47,380 nucleotides of DNA from Marivita geojedonensis (GCF_002115805.1 NZ_JFKC01000027.1:1-47380), one strand, 5' to 3'; positions 35,351-44,680 are shown, numbered from the stretch's first letter. Translations and numbers: made by a program. Notes: generated by a model not told the origin, from the letters alone.

Positions 35351-36643
35351 ATGGACAAGAAACCAAGTCCAAGACCCGTTGTTTTGGCAGGATATGTTCT
35401 AATCTTTCTGACTTTTGGAGTGCTGGGAAGTTGGGCAGCTGTGGCCAAACTTGACAGTGCGGTTGTGGCACCAGCGACAATTTCGTTGGAAGGTAATCGA
35501 CGTGTCGTACAGCACTTTGAAGGCGGGATCGTTGAAGAGATCCTCGTCTCTGAAGCTGATGAGGTGGAAGAAGGAGAGGTTCTCTTGCGCCTTAGTGCAG
35601 TCGAAGCGAGATCCAACCTGGAAGTGCTGTCGTCTCGACTTGATGTTGCCCGTCTGACTGAGGCGCGCCTTCTGGCTGAACGCGCCTTGTCGGACAAGAT
35701 CGATTTTCCCCAGGATCTCTTGTCAGAAGATCTCGATATGATGGGAGATGTGATTGCTGATCAGCGTGATCTGTTTGAGGATCGTCGATCCATCCTAAAG
35801 TCTCAGCAAGACATATTGACGGCGCGTGTGGAGCAGATCGAAGTCCAAATCGAGGGTCTCAATTTGCAGAAATCTGCATTTGAGCGCCGGATTGCCAACT
35901 ACTCTGAGATGCTGGATCGCATGCGGGATGGTGAAAGTCGCGGATTGATTCAGTCCAACCAGCTGTCGCAACGCGAAGATGAACTGATTGAGATTGAAGC
36001 CAATCTTGGGCAGGTGATTTCAGATATTGCTCAAGCGCAGGCCAGCATCGGCGAAACCAAACTTCAAGCGCTCCAGATGACCCAGGAATACCGGGAGCGC
36101 GCCAATACAGAGTTGGATGACATCCGAACAGAGATCAGTGAGCTGCAGGAGCGCCGCAAAGTTGCACAGGACGTGCTTGACCGAACGGAAATTCGTTCTC
36201 CTGGGTCCGGCACCATTCAGAATCTCAAGGTGCATACAGTTGGGTCTGTCGTTCGCCAGGGCGAGATCTTAATGGAGTTGGTACCTGAGGATGAAGAACT
36301 CATCATAAACGCACGTGTGTCTCCAATCGATAAGGATAATGTCGCTCCGGGTTTGGAAACTGAAGTCCGCTTTACAGCTTTTAAAACCAAGTTGACACCG
36401 ATCATGTTGGGTGCTGTCGAGACGGTTTCAGGAGATGTCATTACGCCGGAGAATTCTAACGAAGCGCCGTATTATCTTGCACGTGTGGTTGTCGACGAAA
36501 AAGATATTCCTCTTGAGATCAAAGATCGACTGACAGCAGGGATGCCGGCGGATGTGATCATAACAACCGGTGAACGTACTGTCGCAAATTACATCGTGTC
36601 GCCGCTTCTCGATGCCGTGCGTAAAAGCATGATCGAAGAATGA
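35351..36643 (+). CDS. Type I secretion membrane fusion protein (HlyD/PrtE-like)
   Basis: A 430-residue periplasmic adaptor. One N-terminal membrane helix (PVVLAGYVLIFLTFGVLGSW, about 10-30), a lipoyl-like half (VVQHFEGGIVEEILVSEADEVEEGEVLL), a long coiled-coil hairpin (about 85-270) and a beta-barrel region with the second lipoyl half (IRSPGSGTIQNLKVHTVG). It links the inner membrane transporter at 33530 to a TolC-like outer channel. ATG 35351 is chosen because GAGGAG is ten bases upstream; the frame opens 18 bases earlier with TTG. The gene starts 48 bases after the ATPase gene, clearly in one operon, and ends at a good terminator. Confidence 0.95.
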   Translation: MDKKPSPRPVVLAGYVLIFLTFGVLGSWAAVAKLDSAVVAPATISLEGNRRVVQHFEGGIVEEILVSEADEVEEGEVLLRLSAVEARSNLEVLSSRLDVARLTEARLLAERALSDKIDFPQDLLSEDLDMMGDVIADQRDLFEDRRSILKSQQDILTARVEQIEVQIEGLNLQKSAFERRIANYSEMLDRMRDGESRGLIQSNQLSQREDELIEIEANLGQVISDIAQAQASIGETKLQALQMTQEYRERANTELDDIRTEISELQERRKVAQDVLDRTEIRSPGSGTIQNLKVHTVGSVVRQGEILMELVPEDEELIINARVSPIDKDNVAPGLETEVRFTAFKTKLTPIMLGAVETVSGDVITPENSNEAPYYLARVVVDEKDIPLEIKDRLTAGMPADVIITTGERTVANYIVSPLLDAVRKSMIEE

Positions 36644-36675
36644 GATATTAGAGCAGACGCTACCGCTTAGTGACC

Positions 36676-36710
36676 AAGGACCGATGCATTGCGTCGGTCC
36701 TTCTTATTTC
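36676..36710 (+). terminator. Terminator of the type I secretion operon
   Basis: AAGGACCGA at 36676-36684 pairs with TCGGTCCTT at 36694-36702 around nine bases, then CTTATTTC. It lies 32 bases past the adaptor stop codon and between convergent genes, so it may work in both directions. Confidence 0.75.
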
Positions 36711-36735
36711 TGCGTATGAAAATCGCCTGTTCGGA

Positions 36736-38427
36736 TCAAGCGATCATATCAACGTCCCGAATATCGTCCTGAACGCCTATCAGGGAAACAATCTTCCCAT
36801 TGTCTGCTTCCCATTGGACATATTCGTAGTCTCCTTGGGCAACAGCTTGCTTGTCAATGAAGACAATGCCTCCGTTCCGGAGCTCCATGATGCCGAAGTC
36901 TCCGCTTTTACTCTGCATAAACTCCAGAACGCGTTGCGTTATAGCATCGAAATCATGGAGTTGAGTGGACTGGCTATCTATGTTTGTTGGTGCTTCAATC
37001 CATTCAAACAGATCAAATGCTTCATTCTTGTTGAGATTTGAGCTTATCCAAACGGATTCCTGTTCGAACTGGATTTTCTCCATTTCGAATTTTTGAGCCA
37101 ATATTGTATTTGCGAGCAAGGAAGAAGGTGCTTCATCCGTTTGCTCAGTTTCGAGAGCAGATGTCGCCTGATTCATATTTTCGTCAGGTGACGCCTGTTT
37201 TTCACTTGATACAGCAGTTATGTCGACTGCCTGAGACGAGGGATCCGATGAAGCTTCGTTCTTTCGTGGCGGAGATGCTCTTTCTGCCCCAGACGACGCC
37301 TCTTTGAAATTATCTAACAGATGATCCAGAACACTTGGGTTTTGTTGCTCAGATGATTGAACTGCCCGCGAGTTTGCATGCGCGCCGGATATGTCATTGT
37401 CTTGCCCAAGCTCGACACCAACAAATTCAGCAAGCATCTCGATAAGGCCATCCGGAACCTCTTGTGCATCAACATCGAGAGTTGCTGTTTTGTGAGTGGT
37501 ATCGTGTTGGTCGAGAAGTTCCAGCATCTCGAGGTTCTTTAGGACCTGACGTTGATTCTCGAGCAGTACAGTTTCTGACATGAACCCCATGGCAATCGCG
37601 ATTGTGCTTAACCCAATCGCGAAACCGTTCGTACTCAACGACAAACCCTGATGATGGTGCCCGTCACGTGACTGCAAGTGATCCTCAGACATCGCATGCC
37701 CATGGCCGTCATCAAGGAATGCCAAATCCGATGCATCTATGATATCAAGAGGCTCAATCTCGAGAAGCAGTTCCGGGTCGGCATTGTTGCTGCTACTGAC
37801 TTCAAACATCCCGCCGAAGTCAAAAGAAACACCATCTTCATTGTCCGCGTCTTCAGGCGCGAAGAGCACCAACTCTTCTGAAGCGAGGAACAAAGTCCAT
37901 ATTAGTGCAGCCAACATAGCAGATGGGTGCAAGCGTACTTTACCACCACGCTCCAAACGTATGATACGACGTTCAATGCCGTCTTGTGACTGCTGCTCTG
38001 GCAACGCTTGGTTTGTAAAGTCTGCTATCAGTTCGCCAAAATTTGCTCCTCTCAGGGGCCGTAGAACATTCGGGCTGTCCAAAAAGTACAGGCCATCGAT
38101 GCGGCAGAGGTGTATAAACACGTCACCATTGGCGTGGCAAAAAACAAACCAAGGATCACCCTCATCGGTAACGCCCCGGTCCGTCTCGACAGGTACATTT
38201 GCTTTGCTCAGCAGCTGCCTTACCCGGAACAGATCCGCAAGTTCCTGATTGCTCCAGTCCTTCTTGGGATCTGGTTGAGGGTTAGAAAAAGCAGGTTGTG
38301 AAAACCCACCTAGGCTGATCTCACCATCCTCATTTGTCTGAAACGACAAGGTTTGCTGCTCGTCCGCCAGAAAAGCCTGATCGGAGGAAGCGTTCTTTTT
38401 GTTCCGAAAGTCGAGGATTTTCGCCAT
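36736..38427 (-). CDS. Hypothetical protein with two membrane segments, next to type I secretion genes
   Basis: A 563-residue protein that I do not recognise. Residues about 58-140 form a globular domain (LFRVRQLLSKANVP, WFVFCHANGDVFIHLCRID, LYFLDSPNVLR). Two hydrophobic segments at about 169-189 and 268-283 likely cross the membrane, enclosing an acidic/His-rich loop (HGHAMSEDHLQSRDGHHH). Residues 330-450 are Ser/Glu/Gln-rich and disordered, and a folded end follows (FGIMELRNGGIVFIDKQAVAQGDYEYV). No signal peptide. It is convergent with the secretion operon and lies 74 bases downstream of an XRE regulator on the same strand. It may be a sensor or accessory factor for secretion; this is context only. 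Confidence 0.6.
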   Translation of the reverse strand: MAKILDFRNKKNASSDQAFLADEQQTLSFQTNEDGEISLGGFSQPAFSNPQPDPKKDWSNQELADLFRVRQLLSKANVPVETDRGVTDEGDPWFVFCHANGDVFIHLCRIDGLYFLDSPNVLRPLRGANFGELIADFTNQALPEQQSQDGIERRIIRLERGGKVRLHPSAMLAALIWTLFLASEELVLFAPEDADNEDGVSFDFGGMFEVSSSNNADPELLLEIEPLDIIDASDLAFLDDGHGHAMSEDHLQSRDGHHHQGLSLSTNGFAIGLSTIAIAMGFMSETVLLENQRQVLKNLEMLELLDQHDTTHKTATLDVDAQEVPDGLIEMLAEFVGVELGQDNDISGAHANSRAVQSSEQQNPSVLDHLLDNFKEASSGAERASPPRKNEASSDPSSQAVDITAVSSEKQASPDENMNQATSALETEQTDEAPSSLLANTILAQKFEMEKIQFEQESVWISSNLNKNEAFDLFEWIEAPTNIDSQSTQLHDFDAITQRVLEFMQSKSGDFGIMELRNGGIVFIDKQAVAQGDYEYVQWEADNGKIVSLIGVQDDIRDVDMIA

Positions 38428-38501
38428 AGGATAGCTGTCCCGATCAGTCTAAATCGTCACTTATCTTACTTCTGATCGGTCCTGCGATCTAGTGAAGATC
38501 A

Positions 38502-38807
38502 TCAGCCAGCGACGTCTTCGAACAGGATCTGATAGGTAAGAGGCTCGTAGTAGCGAAGCAGTTCGCGCACAAAGCTTTTGGGATCCTGCCCGAGTGCAAC
38601 AGCCCATTCCGCATAACGGTGCGCCGGAATCTTGCCACGCCCATTCTCGAGCTGAGAGATGAAGGTGTAGTAATCCAGCGACAAGCGGTCAGCCAGGTCC
38701 CGTTGGGACAAACCTTCAGCTTCGCGCAATGATTTGAGCCAAAGCCCAAGAGTAACGCGTTGTTCCTTGGCTTCTTCAGGTGTCGATTTGTGCAGCTCAG
38801 CAAGCAT
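38502..38807 (-). CDS. XRE family transcriptional regulator
   Basis: A 101-residue protein with a helix-turn-helix of the Cro/C1 (XRE) type at about 20-75: LKSLREAEGLSQRDLADRLSLDYYTFISQLENGRGKIP. The last 25 residues are a short extension. GAGG lies eight bases before ATG 38807. It probably regulates its own promoter, the membrane protein gene downstream (36736) and perhaps the adhesin-type gene at 39306, which lies divergently 498 bases away. No operator could be identified. Confidence 0.88.
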   Translation of the reverse strand: MLAELHKSTPEEAKEQRVTLGLWLKSLREAEGLSQRDLADRLSLDYYTFISQLENGRGKIPAHRYAEWAVALGQDPKSFVRELLRYYEPLTYQILFEDVAG

Positions 38808-39305
38808 AGCAAATCCTCTATTGGCAGCGGCGAGGGACCCAAGCGATCAGTATGCAGGGGTGTTTAGTACTTCACTATATAGCAGGATTTTGCCTATGGC
38901 AAACAGCATTGCTGCTTTTGAGTTGAGCGGCGCTGAATTAGCGACTACTGCAATAATACAAGGCAAGATCTGAAAAAATGTCCCCAAAAAGGGGCGGGTG
39001 TTTGGGCCACTAGCAGTGATTGAACACGTGAACTTCTGCGACTTGCGGCAATCCCGTAAGGCACATGTGCTGTCGCCGGACGGATTGGGCTGCAAAAAGA
39101 GCGCGTTCATTGCTGCGGATACGTCTGAAAAATCATCCCGCATATGGTATGACTGAGGCGAACAGCATTAATATGACGCCGCTTTCTTCTGTGGCTCATG
39201 AGCCCGTGGCTCTCGTAAATCACCCCAATTTGGACACATGCACTCCCGGTTGTCGCCCAAGTCTCGTTTTAGAGATCAGGCGGGGCTTGAACTGGAGAGT
39301 TTGAG
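38808..39305. other. Divergent intergenic region between the XRE and CAP-RTX genes
   Basis: The 498 bases hold no convincing gene. Open frames of up to 98 codons here have no ribosome site or recognisable sequence. A TATA-rich stretch at about 38870-38882 may be part of the XRE promoter. The region must carry the promoter of the 39306 gene and is the first place to look for XRE binding sites. Confidence 0.35.
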
Positions 39306-40748
39306 ATGTCTGCTGCCACCGCCAGTGATCTGGAAAGGTACATGTTAGACCTCGTGAACGAGGAGCGTATCAGCCGCGGCTTGAATGCTCTTGTTCTCGA
39401 TAAAGTCTTGAACGCGTCTGCGGATGCGCATTCGTTGTGGATGCTGGAGAACAACATCTTCAGCCATACCGGCGTCGATGGCTCGACGCCGACCGAACGC
39501 ATGACCGCAGAGGGATTCGATCTCTCTGGCTCATGGCGCACAGCCGAAAATATCGCTGCGCAAAGCGAGCGGGGGGCTCAAGGCCTGTTCGATGATGTGT
39601 ACGACCTGCACATTGCTTTGATGAACAGCCCAGGGCACCGCGAGAACATTCTCATGCCTGATCTGGAAGTGGTCGGCATCGGCATCCAGACCGGAACCTA
39701 CCGCTACGAAAGTGGCACATATTACTCAGTTATGGTGACGCAGAACTTTGCGATGACCGGCGGTCAGACAACGCCGGATGTTGCTAATGAAACGTCTGTT
39801 CCTCCCGCCGACTCCAATACGTCTCAGGATTTAACGGGTGTTCTTGTCGGAACCGCAACCGTTGAAAACTTGGTTGGGACCGTGCAACGGGACTTAATTG
39901 AAGGGTTGGGTGGTAACGACACTTTGACGGGTGGCCTTGGGGATGACTTGATTGATGGAGGCGCAGGTGTAGATACGGCAGTCTATTCCGGAGAGCGGTC
40001 TTCTTACACTGTGCAAATCTCATCAACCGGTGTGGTGATCACGGACCGGCGGCCATCACAAGACGGCACCGATACGCTCATCGATATCGAAAACCTACGA
40101 TTTGCCGATGGTGACTTCGATCTTGGTATCAGGTCAGGAGCTGCAGGCTTGTCGACAGAAGACTTCGCTGCAATTGTCGAGCTCTATATTGCCTATTTCA
40201 ATCGAGCACCTGCCGCACAAGGGTTGCTTTATTGGGCAACGCGTCTTGAAGATGGAATGACACTTCCAGAAATCGCAGAAAGCTTTTTTGGACAACCTGA
40301 GACGCAAAGAACTTATGCTTCATACTTGAACTCGGATGGCAGTCTGCAAGACACTGAAGCCTTTGTATCAGCTGTATTCAACAATGTACTCGGCCGGGAT
40401 CCTTCAGGACCATACTGGGTCAATGAACTGAACAACAATCCCGAAATAACACCGGCGATATTTATCTTGTCTGTTTTAAATGGCGCGAGAGCTGCCTCCG
40501 GAGGAGCAGGGGATGTCGCCTATCTCCAAGACAAAACAGATATCGGGGTCTATTTTTCAGCCATTAAAGGCCTGTCAGATTTCAGTGATACGATTTCTGT
40601 CATGGAGCTCTACAATGGCACACGGTCTAGCGTCAGCAATGCCGTCTCGGTAATCGATGAGATTCATGCGGATGCGCTCGATCCGATGTCTGGTGAATTT
40701 TTGATGCCTCTAGTCGGCGTTATTGATGATCCATTCGCCATTTCTTGA
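39306..40748 (+). CDS. CAP-domain, RTX and DUF4214 protein, likely type I secretion substrate
   Basis: A 480-residue multi-domain extracellular protein. Residues about 6-150 form a CAP/SCP domain with the cavity residues His54 (FSHTGVDG), Glu81 (AENIA) and His111 (SPGHRENIL). Residues about 188-225 carry RTX calcium-binding repeats (GLGGNDTLTGGLGDDLIDGG). Residues about 275-420 are a DUF4214 module (YIAYFNRAPAAQGLLYW, FNNVLGRDPSG). There is no Sec signal, in keeping with type I export. CAP proteins with this cavity bind metals or lipids, and some act as proteases; no specific activity can be claimed. GGAGAG is upstream of ATG 39306. Compared with the other two DUF4214 proteins, the module is at the C-terminus here. 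Confidence 0.88.
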   Translation: MSAATASDLERYMLDLVNEERISRGLNALVLDKVLNASADAHSLWMLENNIFSHTGVDGSTPTERMTAEGFDLSGSWRTAENIAAQSERGAQGLFDDVYDLHIALMNSPGHRENILMPDLEVVGIGIQTGTYRYESGTYYSVMVTQNFAMTGGQTTPDVANETSVPPADSNTSQDLTGVLVGTATVENLVGTVQRDLIEGLGGNDTLTGGLGDDLIDGGAGVDTAVYSGERSSYTVQISSTGVVITDRRPSQDGTDTLIDIENLRFADGDFDLGIRSGAAGLSTEDFAAIVELYIAYFNRAPAAQGLLYWATRLEDGMTLPEIAESFFGQPETQRTYASYLNSDGSLQDTEAFVSAVFNNVLGRDPSGPYWVNELNNNPEITPAIFILSVLNGARAASGGAGDVAYLQDKTDIGVYFSAIKGLSDFSDTISVMELYNGTRSSVSNAVSVIDEIHADALDPMSGEFLMPLVGVIDDPFAIS

Positions 40749-40776
40749 GTGATAAGAGCGATAATGGGAAGCGGCC

Positions 40777-41733
40777 TTACTGATCAGGTAAGTGATCTAG
40801 AACTTCAACCATACGCTGCGCAATTGTGTCATATGAAGAGAACTGAGAATGCAAAGCCTCTGCACCAAGCTGGTTTCTTACAGCCCCACACAGCGGTGCA
40901 CTCAATAAGCAAAGGTTCCCCTGATTAACCTCAAGGCAATAGATACGTCGCGTATTTTTACATCGCACCATGTCGATGCTCAGCACACATGTTTCGGGGA
41001 ACAAAGAGGCGATCCATGATGCCATTTCAACCATCTCGGAGTCATTAACAAGTTCGCACATACGGTTATCAGAAAAATTTGACGTTGCCTCACCACCAAC
41101 CAAACCGTCTATGTCTTTAACAAAAAAATCGTTAGGGGCTATTGTTTTGAAGCACATAATCGGGGCCCCAAGAAAAGTTGTCACCCGTGTACTTTCTGGC
41201 CGCTTACCTGTTTCGATATATTTCTGAAATATTGGCATAAATCTGGATTGGATATCCGATTTAAAAACATGCAAAATTTTTTCTCGTAATTTTTCAAAAT
41301 CCATTGATCTAAATACAAAAATACCCTTTGCCCTAACTGTTCCTGGCGCAGTGGTTTTCACGGCAATAAATTCCCCAAGATCCTCTAATTCCATATTCCT
41401 ATCCGGCTCAAAGAACACACTCGATGGCACGGGTACACCCGCAGTCTGAAGGTCACTAAATAGTTCAGTCTTCAATTTTTGATTAGAGAAAAATTTTGGT
41501 CCTGGAATGAAATCAAAAATTTGAGGTTGAAGATTGCTGTCCAGAGTGAATGTTGTGGTCTTGGATGATTCTATATTTGCAAGGTCAACCGGCACTATTT
41601 CACTGTCAAATGAGAAAAGTCGAATATCTGAAGTTCTTCTATAGAGAGCTTCTCGAATACACGAAATATCAGAAATCGTTGTGCGTTCATGGGTGTATGG
41701 CAATATCACTAGCGCTTGCTCATTTCTTTTCAT
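40777..41733 (-). CDS. ATP-grasp enzyme, RimK-like
   Basis: A 318-residue protein with a likely ATP-grasp fold. The N-terminal third (about 1-95) is a pre-ATP-grasp domain. LGEFIAVKTTAPGTVRAKGIFVF holds the first nucleotide-binding Lys, and CVLSIDMVRCKNTRRIYCLEVNQG has the Asp and Glu-x-Asn of the metal site near the end. Such enzymes join an acid to an amine or thiol using ATP. AGAGG precedes ATG 41733. It follows the CphA-like gene by 26 bases, so the two are an operon and probably act on the same product. No precursor peptide was recognised. The region is AT-rich, suggesting recent transfer. Confidence 0.7.
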   Translation of the reverse strand: MKRNEQALVILPYTHERTTISDISCIREALYRRTSDIRLFSFDSEIVPVDLANIESSKTTTFTLDSNLQPQIFDFIPGPKFFSNQKLKTELFSDLQTAGVPVPSSVFFEPDRNMELEDLGEFIAVKTTAPGTVRAKGIFVFRSMDFEKLREKILHVFKSDIQSRFMPIFQKYIETGKRPESTRVTTFLGAPIMCFKTIAPNDFFVKDIDGLVGGEATSNFSDNRMCELVNDSEMVEMASWIASLFPETCVLSIDMVRCKNTRRIYCLEVNQGNLCLLSAPLCGAVRNQLGAEALHSQFSSYDTIAQRMVEVLDHLPDQ

Positions 41734-41759
41734 CTGGATGCCTCTGTTGTAAACAAACT

Positions 41760-43667
41760 CTAATTAGATGCAGAGCGCAGGACTTCCAATGCACTCCTTA
41801 GATATTTGTCCTTGATTCTTTCACGAAATTGGTTTGCGTCTAATATTTCAAAATTTGAAGACATCGCACCTCTAATTGCATGGTTGTTCTTTGGAGAAAA
41901 TATTCCTTCCCGTACATGTGGAGAAATTAGCTCCAACACATTATATAGATCGGTGAGATCGCCGCTCCATTCAGAAACAAATATCACATCACACATATCT
42001 ATAGGCAGGCCACGCCTCAGCAAATCTTGATGATCGCAGATTAAAATAACGCCCTCAACCTCTGTGTCCATTAGTGAGGGAAGAATCTTCCCTTGAAGGT
42101 CGCTTGGTGACGTCGAGATTTGGTTCAGTGTATCGATTATATGTATCTCTTGGTTCGCCAATTTGGAGCGTATTTCATTTGAAATGATTTTTGCGTGACT
42201 TTTTATGTTCGTAAGGATTAATGATATGGGAATGCGGCCCTGTCCATCAATGTACGACTCGAATATCATATCAATTGATTCAGGGTAAATGGAGCCCATT
42301 TGAGGCGTTGCATTTACCTCGCAAATGGCAGCTCCATTTTCTTTCCAAGACTTTTTGTGGTTACTGGTAATAAAATCAATCCCTGCTATGTCCAGGCGTA
42401 AAAGGCGAGCGGCTTTTATACATAGATCAATGTTATCTTGATGAATTTCTTCGGATACCCGCTCTTTTGTGCCTCCTGCTGAGCTGTTTGGCAAGCGTCG
42501 TAGTTTAACAGTTTGGCCCTTTCTGGGTATTGAAAACTTGCTTAGGTTCTGGAGCTCCAAAAATCTTTCAACTTCTGTATCTATTTTTATTTTATACAGT
42601 CCAAACGTTCCCCGTCGTGTTCGCTGCGGGTTAGAATTGACCTCTTCGATAAGCTGTTCGATCGTTTTTTCCCCGTCACCCGTGACGCGGGCGGGATGTC
42701 GGGCCCAAGCACAGGCAAACTTTCCCTTGATTACTTCTACACGTACATCATATCCATCGATATGTCTCTCGATGAGTACATCTTTGCCAATCTTGCTAAT
42801 TTCCTGAAAAGCATCTTGGAGCTCAAATTCGTTGTTGAGATTGGGTTTAACTCCCTGTCCTTTTGCAAGATTTGGAGCCTTTACAACAACAGGGTATCCA
42901 TATTTTTCTACAAAATCGAGAGCGTGTTGGATGGATTGGACGCGTCTTTGCTCGGGGACCGACACATTCCCCATTTTGAGCAATCTGTTGATGTTTGCCT
43001 TCTGTTTTGCCCAGCTTACACTTATCGCGGGGCTGTCATCACTTATTGTGCTCCGAAAAAGCCGTGAATTTTTTGCCCAACCAAACTGCCAGACACCATC
43101 TGGAAGACCAATCATAGGTATGTTTCGTTTAAATGCGACATCAATCAGCTTGGGAGGGTTGCTCGCTTTTGGAGATGCTTTATCAAGATCATCAAGAATT
43201 CTATTCAGATTTATTATTTGCTCATTTTTCGAGTCTATACGCGAAGTGACGTCTATTTCTTTTTGGACTTCCTCTAAAAGTTTGGCGAGTAAAAAATTTG
43301 TTATTTTGGGAGCATACGTTGGCAGGGCCAATGTATAGATAATTCCAGATATATCTTTATATACACTTTTTGTCTCAACAATTTTTCCAGACTCGCATGT
43401 GGGAATTCTGCTGATATCCTGCAATACTTTTATTGCGTAGCATATTGCTTGAAGCAAATTTTCGCGATCGTTACCAGCCCAGTATGGTGGTTCATTTTGA
43501 ATATTTGAGCCTACTATTTCAGAAATGCAGTTGCTTAAATACACTGGCAGTGAACTTTGAATTTGCCTGTCAATTGGAAAGTGTAACTCACAATGGAGAA
43601 AGTATTGCTTTAATCCATACTTGTAACCGATATTCATGCGGGATTGGAGTATTTTGATTTCGTTCAT
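41760..43667 (-). CDS. Cyanophycin-synthetase-like ATP-grasp protein with decayed Mur-ligase end
   Basis: A 635-residue protein. Residues about 1-200 match the N-terminal part of cyanophycin synthetase. Residues 210-460 are a full ATP-grasp domain: VVVKAPNLAKGQGV (260-273), DVRVEVIKGK and ARHPARVTGDGEKTIEQLI (322-340), and LDIAGIDFI with CEVNATPQM (449-457). After GRIP (477-480), where CphA has the Mur-ligase P-loop, this protein has ILTNIKSHAK without the GKT motif; DLLRRGLPIDMCDVIFVSEWSGD (548-570) is the later Mur-like strand. The usual length of CphA is near 870, so the Mur domain is short and without ATP site. ATG 43667 is chosen; the frame opens 75 bases earlier with TTG. It should ligate amino acids or peptides using ATP, and is unlikely to make normal cyanophycin. 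AT-rich: 20 G/C of 60 bases at 43201. Confidence 0.75.
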   Translation of the reverse strand: MNEIKILQSRMNIGYKYGLKQYFLHCELHFPIDRQIQSSLPVYLSNCISEIVGSNIQNEPPYWAGNDRENLLQAICYAIKVLQDISRIPTCESGKIVETKSVYKDISGIIYTLALPTYAPKITNFLLAKLLEEVQKEIDVTSRIDSKNEQIINLNRILDDLDKASPKASNPPKLIDVAFKRNIPMIGLPDGVWQFGWAKNSRLFRSTISDDSPAISVSWAKQKANINRLLKMGNVSVPEQRRVQSIQHALDFVEKYGYPVVVKAPNLAKGQGVKPNLNNEFELQDAFQEISKIGKDVLIERHIDGYDVRVEVIKGKFACAWARHPARVTGDGEKTIEQLIEEVNSNPQRTRRGTFGLYKIKIDTEVERFLELQNLSKFSIPRKGQTVKLRRLPNSSAGGTKERVSEEIHQDNIDLCIKAARLLRLDIAGIDFITSNHKKSWKENGAAICEVNATPQMGSIYPESIDMIFESYIDGQGRIPISLILTNIKSHAKIISNEIRSKLANQEIHIIDTLNQISTSPSDLQGKILPSLMDTEVEGVILICDHQDLLRRGLPIDMCDVIFVSEWSGDLTDLYNVLELISPHVREGIFSPKNNHAIRGAMSSNFEILDANQFRERIKDKYLRSALEVLRSASN

Positions 43668-43953
43668 GCGTTTTATTGAATTCCGGCTCTTTTCTGTATG
43701 GTGCACAATTGAATCTGTATCCTTAGCTGGAGTGGTCCGCAATACAGTTGCCCGGCAAAAACCACGTCTTGGACGTCAAAGCGCCGGAATTCACCTGTAG
43801 TTCTTTTGAGCCTGTATGATGTTTGCGACCTGATGCTGGGGTCTGGCGGTGATCCAGAGGTGCGGGGAAAACGTACCAAGCGTGTTCGATGTCAACCCTT
43901 GGTCGGGCGAACCTAATACAGAGCGGCTGATCTAACAGCTTTTGAGGCAGAAA

Positions 43954-44601
43954 ATGCATGAAACCTGGAGTCGCTTGCGAGCGTTCAAATTAACTGTGTG
44001 TAAAATGGCGGGGCGTAGGGTCGACTTTACCCGTGCTTTGGCTGTTTCCATAGCCCTTATGCTTCCATCCATAGTTGATGCGGCAGGGCAGTTTCACGGT
44101 CCTCACCTAGTTGCGAAGTTCGCTGCCGATCCTCCAAGAGGCGCTGTGGACCTCTGCGTGCGCTATCAATGGGCGTGTAGTCCGAAGTGGGGAGCGGGCC
44201 CGTTGCCTCCCGACATACTGAAACTTGCAAAGCAGATTAACAATGACATCAATCGAAGGGTCCGCCAGATCGAAGACCAGCGACAGTATGGTCGCAAGGA
44301 GTACTGGTCTCTACCGACAAAGCGGGGGGGAGATTGTGAAGACTTCGCGCTTCTGAAAAAAGCGGCATTGATGCAGAGGGGAATTTCACCTGAGAACCTC
44401 CTGATAGCCACTGTTCTGGACCACAGACGCAACAACCATGCAGTTTTGGTTCTACGAACCACGGCCGGTGATTATGTCTTGGATAATGTGACCAATCGAA
44501 TTCTCTTATGGTCCAAGACACGGTATTCTTTCCTGAAAATGCAAGATCCAAATGCACCTCACAAATGGCACGCGTTGCTGGCGGGTGGCGTATTTAATTA
44601 A
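43954..44601 (+). CDS. LapG-like transglutaminase-like cysteine protease
   Basis: A 215-residue periplasmic protease of the bacterial transglutaminase-like cysteine peptidase family (Peptidase C93, BTLCP). The triad is Cys128 (GGDCEDFA), His162 (NNHAVLV) and Asp177 (YVLDNV); Glu129 and Asp130 stand where LapG binds calcium. A signal peptide with hydrophobic core at about 28-42 probably ends at Val-Asp-Ala; the long N-region suggests an alternative start at ATG 44005. ATG 43954 has GAGG six bases upstream. LapG clips the N-terminal anchor of RTX adhesins to release cells from surfaces, held back by the c-di-GMP receptor LapD. No LapD gene lies here, so control must come from the chromosome. 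The DUF4214/RTX proteins on this plasmid are candidate substrates. Confidence 0.88.
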   Translation: MHETWSRLRAFKLTVCKMAGRRVDFTRALAVSIALMLPSIVDAAGQFHGPHLVAKFAADPPRGAVDLCVRYQWACSPKWGAGPLPPDILKLAKQINNDINRRVRQIEDQRQYGRKEYWSLPTKRGGDCEDFALLKKAALMQRGISPENLLIATVLDHRRNNHAVLVLRTTAGDYVLDNVTNRILLWSKTRYSFLKMQDPNAPHKWHALLAGGVFN

Positions 44602-44680
44602 CGCATGCCGTGTCCCGCAGCCGTCGCGAACTCGCTGCCGTGCTTGTGTGGGAATGGTGTGCCAGTTCGTTTCTGCACGC

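Noticed and set aside
43673-43959. Short frames upstream of the ATP-grasp operon as a possible precursor peptide
   Set aside because: They overlap each other and the start regions of two supported genes, lack good ribosome sites, and show no core or leader pattern. A precursor elsewhere cannot be excluded.
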